This document shows positions 41,601 to 50,509 of a stretch of 64,000 nucleotides of DNA, piece by piece. Made by a program: the position numbers and the translations under genes. A model generated the notes under the pieces. It saw only the letters and a program-made list of their open reading frames with translations, did no database searches and was not told the DNA's origin. This DNA is from Mercurialis annua (taxonomy: Eukaryota; Streptophyta; Magnoliopsida; Malpighiales; Euphorbiaceae). The first letter of the stretch is position 1. Every line of letters begins with the position of its first letter. The stretch is from the NCBI RefSeq assembly GCF_937616625.2, contig NC_065575.1:3293501-3357500 (forward strand), in the 5' to 3' direction.

Positions 41601-42596
41601 AACCTGCTTCATCCTTCAGTCTCAGCAACCTGTTTTTGCGTTTTCTAGACGACGCAAAATTCTGGAAAAATCGAGTGTTTGAGTCACCCTCCGACAGCCA
41701 ATGGCTTTTCAACCTTTGCTTCCAATAAACCTCCTCATCTCGGAGCAGCTCAGCATACTCCACCTGAAGCTTATTATACTCATTCATCCCACTGGCGTCC
41801 TCTCTCGTTTGTAAGGAATCAAGTCTCTTCCGCAGAGCTTCTCCATGCTTCTTAAAATTTGGACCTTTCTCACCACTCCAATCTTTAAGCACTTGTGTCA
41901 GCCCTTTCAACTTGTTAATAAGATTATAACCAATGTTGTTGTCTTCTGCCCATTTCAAAGCCACCACGTCCGCACAGTGTTTTTTGGCAATCCACACATT
42001 ATTGAACCTAAACTGCTTTTTCGAAGGCCCCGCCACCTGATCAACCTGCGACAGGAACACCGGCAGATGATCCGATGTAGAAATTTCCTGATTATGAACA
42101 GTAGCAGTAGGAAAAAGCTCCAGCCATTCATTTGTACACACCACGCGATCCAACCTCTCTTCTACGCGGTCTGAAACAGTTCTTCCCCTATGCCACGTAA
42201 ATCTGTAACCGGTTGCACCGAGCTAAGATACTCGATAATTCTCCAAGACTCGCTTCGACGACTTCTCTCCGGGCAACCATAATAGCCTGTGAGCCTCCAC
42301 CTGCTGCCATCGACAGATTTTACCTCAAGGTCTATATAATTTTCACTAGAACCGATAACAACCACATCAAACTCTGACTTCCAAAAGAAAGCCAAACCTC
42401 CCTTCTTACCCACACTATCCACCGTATAACAATTATCAAAGCACATAACCTCTTTCAAAGCAGCAACACGTAAACCTTTAATCATAGTTTCACTCAAGAA
42501 AAGAAAAGAAGGCCTCAGCCTTCTAGCCATATCACGTAGGAACCGAATAGAACGCGGGTTGGCCATACCGCGACAGTTCCACCCAAGACAATTCAT
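38695..42596 (-). pseudogene. LINE ORF2: endonuclease (deleted core), RT, zf-RVT, RNase H
   Basis: The start ATG (42596) gives MNCLGWNCRGM, the canonical beginning of the apurinic-type endonuclease, with LSETMI (catalytic Glu). After about residue 130 (WRIIEYLSS) the sequence jumps to LGATGYRFTWHRGR and VEERLDRVVCTNEW in another frame. About 60 codons carrying the catalytic GDFN motif are therefore missing, and the frame is lost near 42222. From there a frame of over 1150 codons is open to 38695: SDHLPVF, RT (GPDGFNPAFY; LVLIPKVDRP; RPISLCNVVYKI; DMSKAYDRV; SRGLRQGDPLSPYLFI; catalytic FFADD), zf-RVT (CSVCSSCKESTVHLFLEC) and a C-terminal RNase H (VDAATF, REAEAMGIREA, VESDA, ANQAAHGMA) with the expected acidic residues. 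RT and RNase H look intact, but target-primed insertion would need endonuclease from elsewhere. Confidence 0.92.
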
Positions 42597-43813
42597 GGCT
42601 TTTGGCCGGCCTGTGAACCAAGGCCAGCCGGTCTGTAACTCGTTGGATCAACAATCATGTCTGTTACATGAAAATTTGGCCCGTCATTTTTAAGCCCCAC
42701 TACTGGGCCTGGATTAGTTCTTTTCCTTTTTGGGTCTAAAGCCACCTCATCCTCCTTTTCCCCTACAACATTCCCCGTTCCAATATTCACATTGATTTGG
42801 CTCAATCTTCTCAAATCCTTAACAACCAATGTTTTTGAATTTTCCCCAATCAACTCCTTATCATTCCTTTTTAAATTTTGAACGTCAAAGATCTGAACTG
42901 ATTTATCTAATTTCAGATTCTTCGCCAACCTTCCATTCAAAGAATCCACGTCATCCTTCCCACCTTCCTCACCACCAACCACCGTCGCCGGACTAGCCTC
43001 CTTCACCCACCTATTCGCCACAGTTGCAGGACCTTTCTTAGCTGAATACCTCATACAAGCATCATAAGGTAACAACTCCTTTGGTATCGGATTATCGAAA
43101 TACTTCGAACAGTATTTTTCCGAGTGGCCCATAATTCCGCAGTAAAAACAAAACATTGGAATTCTCTCGTATTGGAAAGTAATCCAACTCCACGCGCTCG
43201 CACTTCTGTTAACCTTCATCCTCCTCTTCAATGGCTTTCGAACATCCATACTCACTCTAATTCTCATCGCACTGCCTTCTGCCTTCTTAGTAATTCGATT
43301 ATCATGTCTGACAAACTTTCCTAAAAAGTTCCCTACATCTTCACCAAGTTTCTTCGAAGCCAGACCCAACGGGACATCAAATGCATGCACCCATAGTTCT
43401 ACATCCCACAGCTCCACACTACTTAGAGTTTCACCTATCACCAGTTGTCGACAGATAAACAGATGATATTCGAACGTCCACGGACCGTCCTCCAAAACCC
43501 TCTTCATATCACGCTCATGGTAAAACTGGAACAAGAACACATTTGTAGCAGCTTCAGTAATACGCACTCCTCTCACCGGCTTCCAAATAGGAGGAAGAAC
43601 AGTTTTAATGGCTGCACAGTTTACTGTTTTCTCAGTAAGGAACCTTCCAACCAAGCACCACCTATAGTCCTCCGCCTCATCCAGCACCTCACTCCCCGAT
43701 ATGTCCAGGCCCCCTTCCTCCTCTTCCTCCACAGCTAACCTCGCGTCAAAATTCACAGCACCATTAAAAGTCGCCATAGAAAAAATGCAGAAAAAAACCA
43801 GAAAACTGGGCAA
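42593..43813 (-). CDS. LINE ORF1, zinc-knuckle RNA-binding protein
   Basis: Up to 406 codons. An internal Met at 43777 (MATFNGAVNFDARLAVEEEE) is the more usual start, the upstream MPSFLVFFCIFS being an extension. An N-terminal DUF4283-like region (WCLVGRFLTEKTVN, then FLFQFYHERDMKRVLEDGPW) is followed by a CCHC knuckle CFYCGIMGHSEKYC at about residues 222-235 and a Lys/Asp-rich tail. The protein would package LINE RNA. The stop overlaps the ORF2 start in the sequence ATGA (42596-42593), an arrangement also found in the unrelated LINE at 56068. That spacing suggests ORF2 may be translated by re-initiation. No internal stops. Confidence 0.9.
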   Translation of the reverse strand: MPSFLVFFCIFSMATFNGAVNFDARLAVEEEEEGGLDISGSEVLDEAEDYRWCLVGRFLTEKTVNCAAIKTVLPPIWKPVRGVRITEAATNVFLFQFYHERDMKRVLEDGPWTFEYHLFICRQLVIGETLSSVELWDVELWVHAFDVPLGLASKKLGEDVGNFLGKFVRHDNRITKKAEGSAMRIRVSMDVRKPLKRRMKVNRSASAWSWITFQYERIPMFCFYCGIMGHSEKYCSKYFDNPIPKELLPYDACMRYSAKKGPATVANRWVKEASPATVVGGEEGGKDDVDSLNGRLAKNLKLDKSVQIFDVQNLKRNDKELIGENSKTLVVKDLRRLSQINVNIGTGNVVGEKEDEVALDPKRKRTNPGPVVGLKNDGPNFHVTDMIVDPTSYRPAGLGSQAGQKP

Positions 43814-44043
43814 ACCCTAAAAGAGAAAAGTAATCTCTATTTTATGATAGTAAGCATGTAATGGTTAAACAACAACCAATAAAGGCCAACGTTAAAAATG
43901 GGAACAGATCTTCTCTCACTTTACTCAGCCAATAGAAATGGATTCTACCAACTTGTCGCCAAAGGCACAAGACTCAACTTTACTTGCCACAGAGAGTGCA
44001 AGACTGTATTTGGTACTTTGCATTTATTAATTAGTCTTTAATA

Positions 44044-44355
44044 CTCCCTCCGTCTCATAAAGATAAAAAAAGTACCACCTTTTTTTGTCCCATAAAAATA
44101 GAAAAAGTAGAGTTAGTTAAGTCAAAATTATCAAAATACCCCTACATGCTTATTATAAAACATTAAATGCATATTTTGAAAAGATAAACAAATGAATTGT
44201 AAGTGCTATAATTAGTAGAGTGGTTTTGGGAAATGTACATAACTAATAAAGTACAAAGGGTAATTTAGACAAATTATCACAAATTACCTATAAATAACTA
44301 CTTTCTTAATTCTTGTAAAATGGATACTTTTTCTATCTTTACGGGACGGAGGGAG
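44044..44355. mobile_element. Stowaway MITE
   Basis: 312 bp, ends CTCCCTCCGTCTCATAAAGA / CTCCCTCCGTCCCGTAAAGA with TA at both flanks (44042-44043, 44356-44357). It sits 19 bp beyond the LINE target duplication. AT-rich, non-coding. Confidence 0.9.
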
Positions 44356-44445
44356 TAATACATTTTAAATTTCCTAATCCGTCTAAAATAAGAATAATGC
44401 TAGATAACCCAGCACTTTTAACTCATCTTTTTATACCACCTGACG

Positions 44446-45006
44446 TAGAGGTAGTCACGGTTCATAATCCGACGGTTCCGGTTCAGAACCGCCGCGTCAC
44501 GGTTCACGAAAAACTTGAACCGGCCCGGAACCGTCTAAGTGACGGTTCCATGACGGTTCATAATCGGACGGGTTCGGTTCCGGTTTCGGGTTTTAGACGG
44601 TTCAAAAAAAATTGAAAGTAAAATTGAAATTTAAGTTTTAAAAAGTATAATTTAAAAATAAAATAACACGCGAAGATAATATTATAAGAAAATAATAAAA
44701 AAAACAAATTATAAATATTATGTTAATTAAAAAAATCAACTAAAAAAAATATAGTATATATCTTATATGATATATATAATATTATAATTAATTAATCTTT
44801 TATCAGCGGGTTCGACTTTTAAACCGCCGGTCCGATCCGGAACCGCCGGTTCACGGTTCAAAAATTTTGGAACCAACCTAGAACCGATCTTTCTACGGTT
44901 TCGGGCCAGTTTTGATCCAGTTCCGGGTTTGATCGGTTCCGGACCGGGTTTGACCGGAGCGGTTCCGGGCCGGTTCACGGGCTGACCCGGCCCATGGCCA
45001 CCTCTA
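44446..45006. mobile_element. hAT-type MITE with perfect 8-bp duplication
   Basis: 561 bp, ends TAGAGGTAGTCACGG / TAGAGGTGGCCATGG. It is flanked by ACCTGACG at 44438-44445 and 45007-45014. GC-rich subterminal regions with 'cggttccgg' words surround an AT-rich centre. Related in structure to the copies at 8188 and 22240 but with different terminal bases. Confidence 0.9.
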
Positions 45007-45484
45007 ACCTGACGTGGCAATCAACAAGTGGATTAATTAAATTCTGTTTTTTGAGATATATATTTTTGGGTGAAAATTGGACGAGTGAAACTTTACCACA
45101 TAAGTTAGGTTAAAAAAGTTGGATTAAAGTGTTGGGTTATAAACATTTTCCCTAAAATAATACACTCATTTCAAAATCATTTAATATTTATTCAAATTGT
45201 TTTAATCCCTGTTGATGTGAAATATCATAATCCAAAAATAAAAGACATATGGTGAGATGAATTTAGTGTCCACGTCAACACAAATTAATTGAATTTAATC
45301 GGTAATTTGAATTGCAAAAAAAAAATTAAAAAATTGATTATTAAAATAAAAAATTTATATTAAAATCATAAAATATGGTAAAATAATGACTTCTTTTAAT
45401 CCTGTATTTTTATCTCCATATTTAAGGATGTATACAATTTTGAAAAACCAAATTTTTATAATGTCTTAACAGCTATAAGTTTTA

Positions 45485-45516
<32 letters not shown>

Positions 45517-45517
45517 G
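45485..45517. repeat. (TG)n(TA)n microsatellite
   Basis: A (TG)8 run followed directly by (TA)9. Confidence 0.9.
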
Positions 45518-45939
45518 CCATAGATAATTTCTTTTGCTCTATTTGCAATGTGGTGGAGAACTAAGTTCACTTATTCATTTATTGTTGGTTCGCTAAAAGT
45601 ATTTGTTGTTGTGTTTTGTAAAAATTAGATGTTTGGATTTTGCCTGCATCTTTTGTGGATTTCTTCATTTAATGGAAGGAGATTATTTAGAATAGTCCCT
45701 ACTTGAAGCTCTGGTAAATTTTTTGGTTCTTGATTGTGTGGAAAATTTAAAAGTATAGAAAAAGTAGAATTTTTTAGAATAAAAATTCTAATAAGAAGGA
45801 GGTGATTTTTAACTGCTTCATTAAGATGGTGTTTCTTTTTAAAAAGTGGACTACTAAACTTTTTTACCGAAATACCCTTCTATCTTTTTTCTAATTCTAA
45901 AGCTTTCATTCTAATGCTCTCAACTCATATTCAAACACG

Positions 45940-46400
45940 AATACACTTATATTATTTTTTATATTAATTTTTTATAAAAACAATACACTTATATTAATTT
46001 TTATATTAATTTCTTTATAAAAAAAATACACTTATATTATTTTTATATTAATTTTTTATCAAACAAATATACTTATATAAGTTTTAAGTACATATATATT
46101 ATTTTTTAAATTATTTTTTTTATAAAAAAATGTACTTATATTATTTTTGAGTACATATATATTATTATTTATAGTAAATTTTTATTAAAAAATACACTTA
46201 TATTATTTTTTAAGTATATATATTATTTTTTATATTATTTTGTTATAAATAAATATATTTACAATATTTTTAAGTACATATATATTATTTTTTATATTAA
46301 CTTTTTATCAAAAAATATGTTTATATTATTTTTAAGTATATATATATTATTTTTTGTATTAAGTTTTATCAAAAAATACACTTATATTATTTTGAATTAC
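45940..46400. repeat. AT-rich minisatellite, approximately 66-bp unit
   Basis: About seven degenerate units of the form 'aaatacacttatattattttt' + 'aagtacatatatattatttttt' + 'attaattttttatcaa'. It contains only occasional G or C. Confidence 0.7.
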
Positions 46401-46479
46401 AGATTATATTATAGGCTGTTTCTTATAAATATTTTTAAAAAAATCAAAAAATTTATTTTTTTGAAAAATTTGCATGGAC

Positions 46480-46625
46480 GTCCTCGGGAGAATGCGAGAC
46501 GTCCTCGGAAGACGTCTCTCACCATGCGAGACGTCCTTGGTATATGTCTCGCACCATGCGAGATGTCTACCGTGGACGTCTCGCAAGGACATCTTGCACC
46601 ATGTGCGACGTCTCTCTAGGACGTC
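46480..46625. repeat. GC-rich palindromic repeat patch
   Basis: Repeated words GCGAGACGTCC and their complement GGACGTCTCGC, for example ATGCGAGACGTCC at about 46490, 46534 and 46555, and the inverse at about 46516 and 46575. The GACGTC core is itself a perfect palindrome. Strong local rise in GC within AT-rich sequence. Confidence 0.7.
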
Positions 46626-47018
46626 CAACGCAAATGTTTTATTTAAAAGGATAAAATGGTAAAAAAAAAGAGCGGGATATCTGCGGTATTTAGCAACATC
46701 CATTAAAAATAGTAATAGAAGTTTTTTTTACTCTGAATTGGACCTTTTTAAAAATTCTGATTATATCTTATTTTCAGATTTGCGACTTTTTCGCCTTCTT
46801 TTAAATCAAAACATTTTCTTTTAAATCAAAACATTACAAAAGTGGGAGAATAACTCACAAACAGGAACAGAATTCTCATGTTATAAACATGTAAGAATTT
46901 TGTTTTATTCAGACAAGTAGACAACACTCACCATAACTTTAAACAATTTAACATAACTAAAAGCAATACATCCCAATTTTATCGTCTTTGGGTTTAGACG
47001 ACCATCCTCTTACTATTT

Positions 47019-47758
47019 TCATATCGTCTCCACCACCTGTTTTAGAAGGTTATGCTCATTCTTGTCGTCTTTGGTCACTGCATTCTTTTTCAAGTAATAA
47101 ACGCCAACTCCGTTTTCTGATATCTGATGCCATTAAAAATGGGATTAAATATTCATCTTCAGAAATAATGTGATTAATTAAGTGTTTAAATTAGATTTAA
47201 TCATTAAAAGTTTATTTTTTTAAAAAAAATTTCTTTTTATTTATAGCCGAAACTTCCAATTTTTTTAATTTTAGTCTATTTTTTAATTTTCAATTTGAAT
47301 TATAGTTATTTGTTTAAATTGGAGCTAAATTTTTCTAATGACATGTCTAAATATTTTTCTATTCTGGTAATTTAAATATATGAAAACAATTGAAATTGAA
47401 AATAAATAATAAAGTAATACCTATATCTATATATACTATAATCTTAAATTTCAAATTAAGATTAAGCATATTTTGACAAGTGGATCTACAATAAATTGTA
47501 TAGTGGTGATTTTGAATTTATTATTGATTTATTAGTTCATGAATGTTTTTCTTAATTATTATTATTAATAATACTTATAAAATATGAATTATGAATATGT
47601 AAGGTTAAAACTTATATAATTTTAAAAGTCTAATGGTTATAAATTGAAAATTTTAATGAATACTTAATCCACCTATCATTTATCCAAAAACTAGCTTTTA
47701 AAAATTTAATTAATAACATTTTAAAAATTAATGATTAAATATTTTGAAATTTTAATGC

Positions 47759-47789
<31 letters not shown>

Positions 47790-50447
47790 GGTTATTTTAT
47801 ATGAATAAGTTTGTAAAATTTAGTCAATAAATTATATTATTATATTATATTAATAAATTATAGATTTAATTAATATTAATAAATTTAATAATTTTTAATT
47901 TGTTGTAAGTTATTGTAAGTTATAAAAATGATTTTTTTAAATTAATCAATAAATTTTATTTTCTTTTATAATTATATTAAATGAATAAATTATTTATGAA
48001 TACATCTTATTAAATATTAAGTTTATTAAAAATAATATTATAAAGGTTTAAAAGTTTAATTATGAGATATAAAAAAAAGTATATTATTATATGTTAAAAA
48101 TATTAAAAGTTTTTAGAATTTAATTTAATTAAAATTAAATAATTATAAATTTTATATTATGTAATTTGAAGAGTTTTGTTTTAAATTATAAGTTATAAAA
48201 TTTCAAGAATTTTGATTATTGATATTTATAGGTTACGAAACAAAATATATTTTTAAAATATATTTAAAATTAAACCAATTAATTTGTAGTTAGACTGATT
48301 AGCTCGAGTAAAGTGCCCCAAGGGCAACTCTACTTATTCACAAACCTCGCGTGGGGTGAATAGTTTTCATTTTTTATGGTTGAAATTTGAAGAGTTATAT
48401 TATAAATAATATTTAAAAATTATCAAATATGATTCACTACAAGAAACTTGATTTTTAGTAACGTGAGTTGTCGTTGTGAAAACCTAAAATTTGGTTGTTA
48501 AAAGTTTTTAACAATGACAAACGTGGTTGTGCGTGTTGGCGTAATGTAACGTTTTTTATAACGACTTTTTTTAATAATGGTTGTTGCTATAAGTTTTACA
48601 AAATCTATAAGATTGGTTGTTAAAAGTTATTAGTAACTATAAAAATTCGTTGTCAAAACATAATAATATTAATTATTATTTTAATATATTACATAATTTT
48701 ATAATTTTTATAATTTAAAATACAATTATTATTAAAATTTAATATTTTTTATGTTTTGATTGATATATTACGACAAAAGTAAAAATTATTTTTATAGTGA
48801 AGGGTGGGTTTCTTTTATAGTGAGAATGCATCATTCTCGTTTCACTTATTTTCAATGTGGGATTTTAACTATTCCTTCTTTCTTTTAGCAACGAAATTAT
48901 TTGTCGTTGTGAAATGATAATATTTAAAAACGACACATATTAAATTGTTGGTAAAGCAAATAATTTACAATGACATGATTAGTCGTTGTAAAATAATTAT
49001 CTTTAAAAACGATATAAATTAAGTCATTGCTAAAAGTATAACTTTTAATAACGATTTTATTAGGCATTGTAAAATAATTATATTTAGAAACGACATTAAA
49101 ATAATCGTTATAAAAAGTATATGTATTGTAACGATTTTAATGGTCGTTGTAATAGACCGTTGCTAAAACTCACTTTTCCTGTAGTGATTTTTTAAAGTTT
49201 AGTCACTAAATTTAACTATATTATATTAAACAGTATAAAAATTTAATTGATATTAGTTAAATTATTTTGTTTAATACAAATAAAAAATTTGAAGAAATTT
49301 ATAATATTCAATTTCATTCGCGCAATGCGCGGATATCGACCTAATTAATTAATAATCTTAAAAATTTGAATCATAAATATAAAAATAAATTATTTTTTAA
49401 TGATTAAACCTTTAAATTATAACTGAAAGTAGAAACTTACTTCCCGTCTTTGTTCATCTGTGACATGGAACGAAAATTCAGAAGTATGTCCCGGTCCGGG
49501 TCCGGCTGATAACTCGATCGTAAACATGGTTTCTCTTCCTGCTTTAAATTGATACACATCAAAACAGCCAATGGGTGAATCTCCTATAACCTGCAAAAGA
49601 ATATAACAATTAATTTAGTTTTTGTTCTAATAATACTAAAAATCCAAACATTTTTACTCTTTACAATTTACTCGAAATTTTAAAAAATTTAAGTTTATTC
49701 TAGCTAATTGGATAATTTTATTATAATTTTATGTAATGTTTTTCAATTAATTTAATTGCGCCAATCTTTCATCACTACAGCAGAATATAAATTTATATTA
49801 ACCGAACCGAAAACGGTGGTAAATTTGTTATCTATAATAAATTATTATATATAGTTTTTATCTATATTAATCAAACCGAACCAAAGCCGATGTAAAATTT
49901 GGTTAACTGAACCTAAATTTATATAAATATTTAGTGTTTGGTTTTTATTTTTATCCTTAAAATATGGTTTGGTATTAAATTCTACTAAACTAAACAGCAC
50001 CAAACTATGCTCACACCTTTATATAGTGATGATTAATTCAAGAAAGAACATCTAAAGAAACTAATTGAATTCGTATTTATATACAACGCATACAATTAAA
50101 GTACTCCATTCCAAGAAATATATAGGAAATGTGAACTACTACTATCAATCTATCATAAAGAAATTAATTGAATTCGTATTTACCTGAATTCCAATTGTTG
50201 GAAAGGGAGAATTTATTCCTTTTAACCAGCTAGCGGTTTTCTGGGAACAGGTACCAGCCCAAGTTATTTTACCCGAATCGCTCATTAAAGTTGCTTTTCG
50301 AACAAAATTTTCATTCTCCAGCATCGACACTTTTTCGGGCATTTCTCGCATTGCATCTCCTTCGGGCATTTCTCGCATTGCATCTCCGGCAAGCACGAAA
50401 ACAGAAAAGTAAATGATTAGCATTGTACAAGACAGAGATAGAGCCAT
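47019..50447 (-). CDS. Unrecognised small secreted protein, spliced gene (copy 2)
   Basis: Proposed exons, minus strand, are 50447-50184 (88 codons), 49590-49441 (50 codons) and 47123-47019 (34 codons plus TGA). All junctions are phase 0, with donors GTAAAT and GTAAGT and acceptors TTTGCAG and CATCAG. The product is about 172 residues. The signal peptide (MLIIYFSVFVLAGDA) is followed by a duplicated nine-residue motif GDAMREMPE (27-bp tandem repeat at about 50343-50395). Exon 2 reads GCFDVYQFKAGRETMF; exon 3 reads ENGVGVYYLKK and LLKQVVETI. These align with copy 1 at 10195-12142. The frame is open 20 codons further upstream to 50507, but the TATA box lies inside that extension, so 50447 is the likelier start. 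Intron 2 is about 2.3 kb because it holds a Helitron with a nested CACTA element. No stops or broken splice sites were seen. Function unknown. Confidence 0.75.
47757..47790. repeat. (TAA)n microsatellite
   Basis: About eleven uninterrupted AAT/TAA units. Confidence 0.85.
48435..49186. mobile_element. Non-autonomous CACTA element
   Basis: 752 bp with ends CACTACAAGAAACTTG and CACTTTTCCTGTAGTG, flanked by a 3-bp duplication ATT (48432-48434, 49187-49189): the signature of CACTA (En/Spm-like) transposons. The interior is non-coding with many short 'cgttgtaaaataatta' and 'aacgac' repeats, as expected of subterminal transposase-binding arrays. Nested in the Helitron. Confidence 0.9.
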
Positions 50448-50485
50448 GATGATTGTGGATGTGAAAGAGAGGAAGCTGAGGCCAG

Positions 50486-50493
50486 TATTTATA
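50486..50493 (-). promoter_or_regulatory. TATA box of secreted-protein gene copy 2
   Basis: TATAAATA on the minus strand, 39 bp upstream of the ATG at 50447, in the context TATAAATACTGGCCTCAG, shared with copy 1. Confidence 0.75.
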
Positions 50494-50509
50494 AAGAATA
50501 ATTCCAAGG

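Larger units (their letters stand above)
38661..44010 (-). mobile_element. Full-length L1-type LINE with 15-bp target duplication
   Basis: Runs on the minus strand from about 44010 to a 12-nt A-tail (T run at 38661-38672). It is flanked by TGGTACTTTGCATTT at 38649-38663 and 44011-44025, the last few bases of the left copy overlapping the tail. It has a 5' UTR of about 200 bp, ORF1 with a CCHC knuckle, ORF2 with endonuclease (partly deleted), RT, zinc-binding and RNase H domains, and a very short 3' UTR. The long open frames and clean duplication imply a fairly young insertion. Confidence 0.92.
45846..46702. mobile_element. Unclassified insertion with minisatellite and GC-rich palindromes
   Basis: Flanked by TTAAAAA on both sides (45839-45845, 46703-46709). 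The ends GTGGACTACTAAAC and TGGATGTTGCTAAAT (inward) are only weakly similar. The interior has two parts: an AT-only minisatellite (45940-46400) and a GC-rich palindromic patch (46480-46625). Class unknown. Confidence 0.5.
45527..46810 (+). mobile_element. LINE 3' fragment split by an insertion
   Basis: 45527-45845 matches the LINE tail at 34130-34440 ('ttttgctctatttg...ggtggagaac' and 'tggatttcttcatttaatgg'), and 46703-46810 continues it ('ttattttcagatttgcgac'). It is heavily mutated, with no open frame, and interrupted by the 857-bp insertion described below. Confidence 0.6.
47427..49344 (+). mobile_element. Helitron in intron 2 of the secreted-protein gene
   Basis: The 3' terminus has a 6-bp stem hairpin CGCGCA-A-TGCGCG (49319-49331), then 9 nt and CTAA/T (49341-49345), a typical Helitron end. 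The 5' end is probably TCTATATATACTATAATC at about 47427, similar in style to the Helitrons at 1-5.8 kb but a different family. AT-rich and non-coding. It carries the CACTA element 48435-49186, so the Helitron itself is about 1.16 kb. Confidence 0.65.

Noticed and set aside
45485..45517. (TG)n(TA)n tract as a regulatory element
   Set aside because: A simple microsatellite; nothing links it to a gene.
46317..46703. Frames of about 100 codons on both strands
   Set aside because: Produced by the GACGTC palindrome patch and AT minisatellite; no start context or conservation.
50448..50507. Upstream ATG at 50507 as the start of secreted-protein copy 2
   Set aside because: The TATA box would lie inside the coding sequence and the hydrophobic signal peptide starts at the second Met, which aligns with copy 1.
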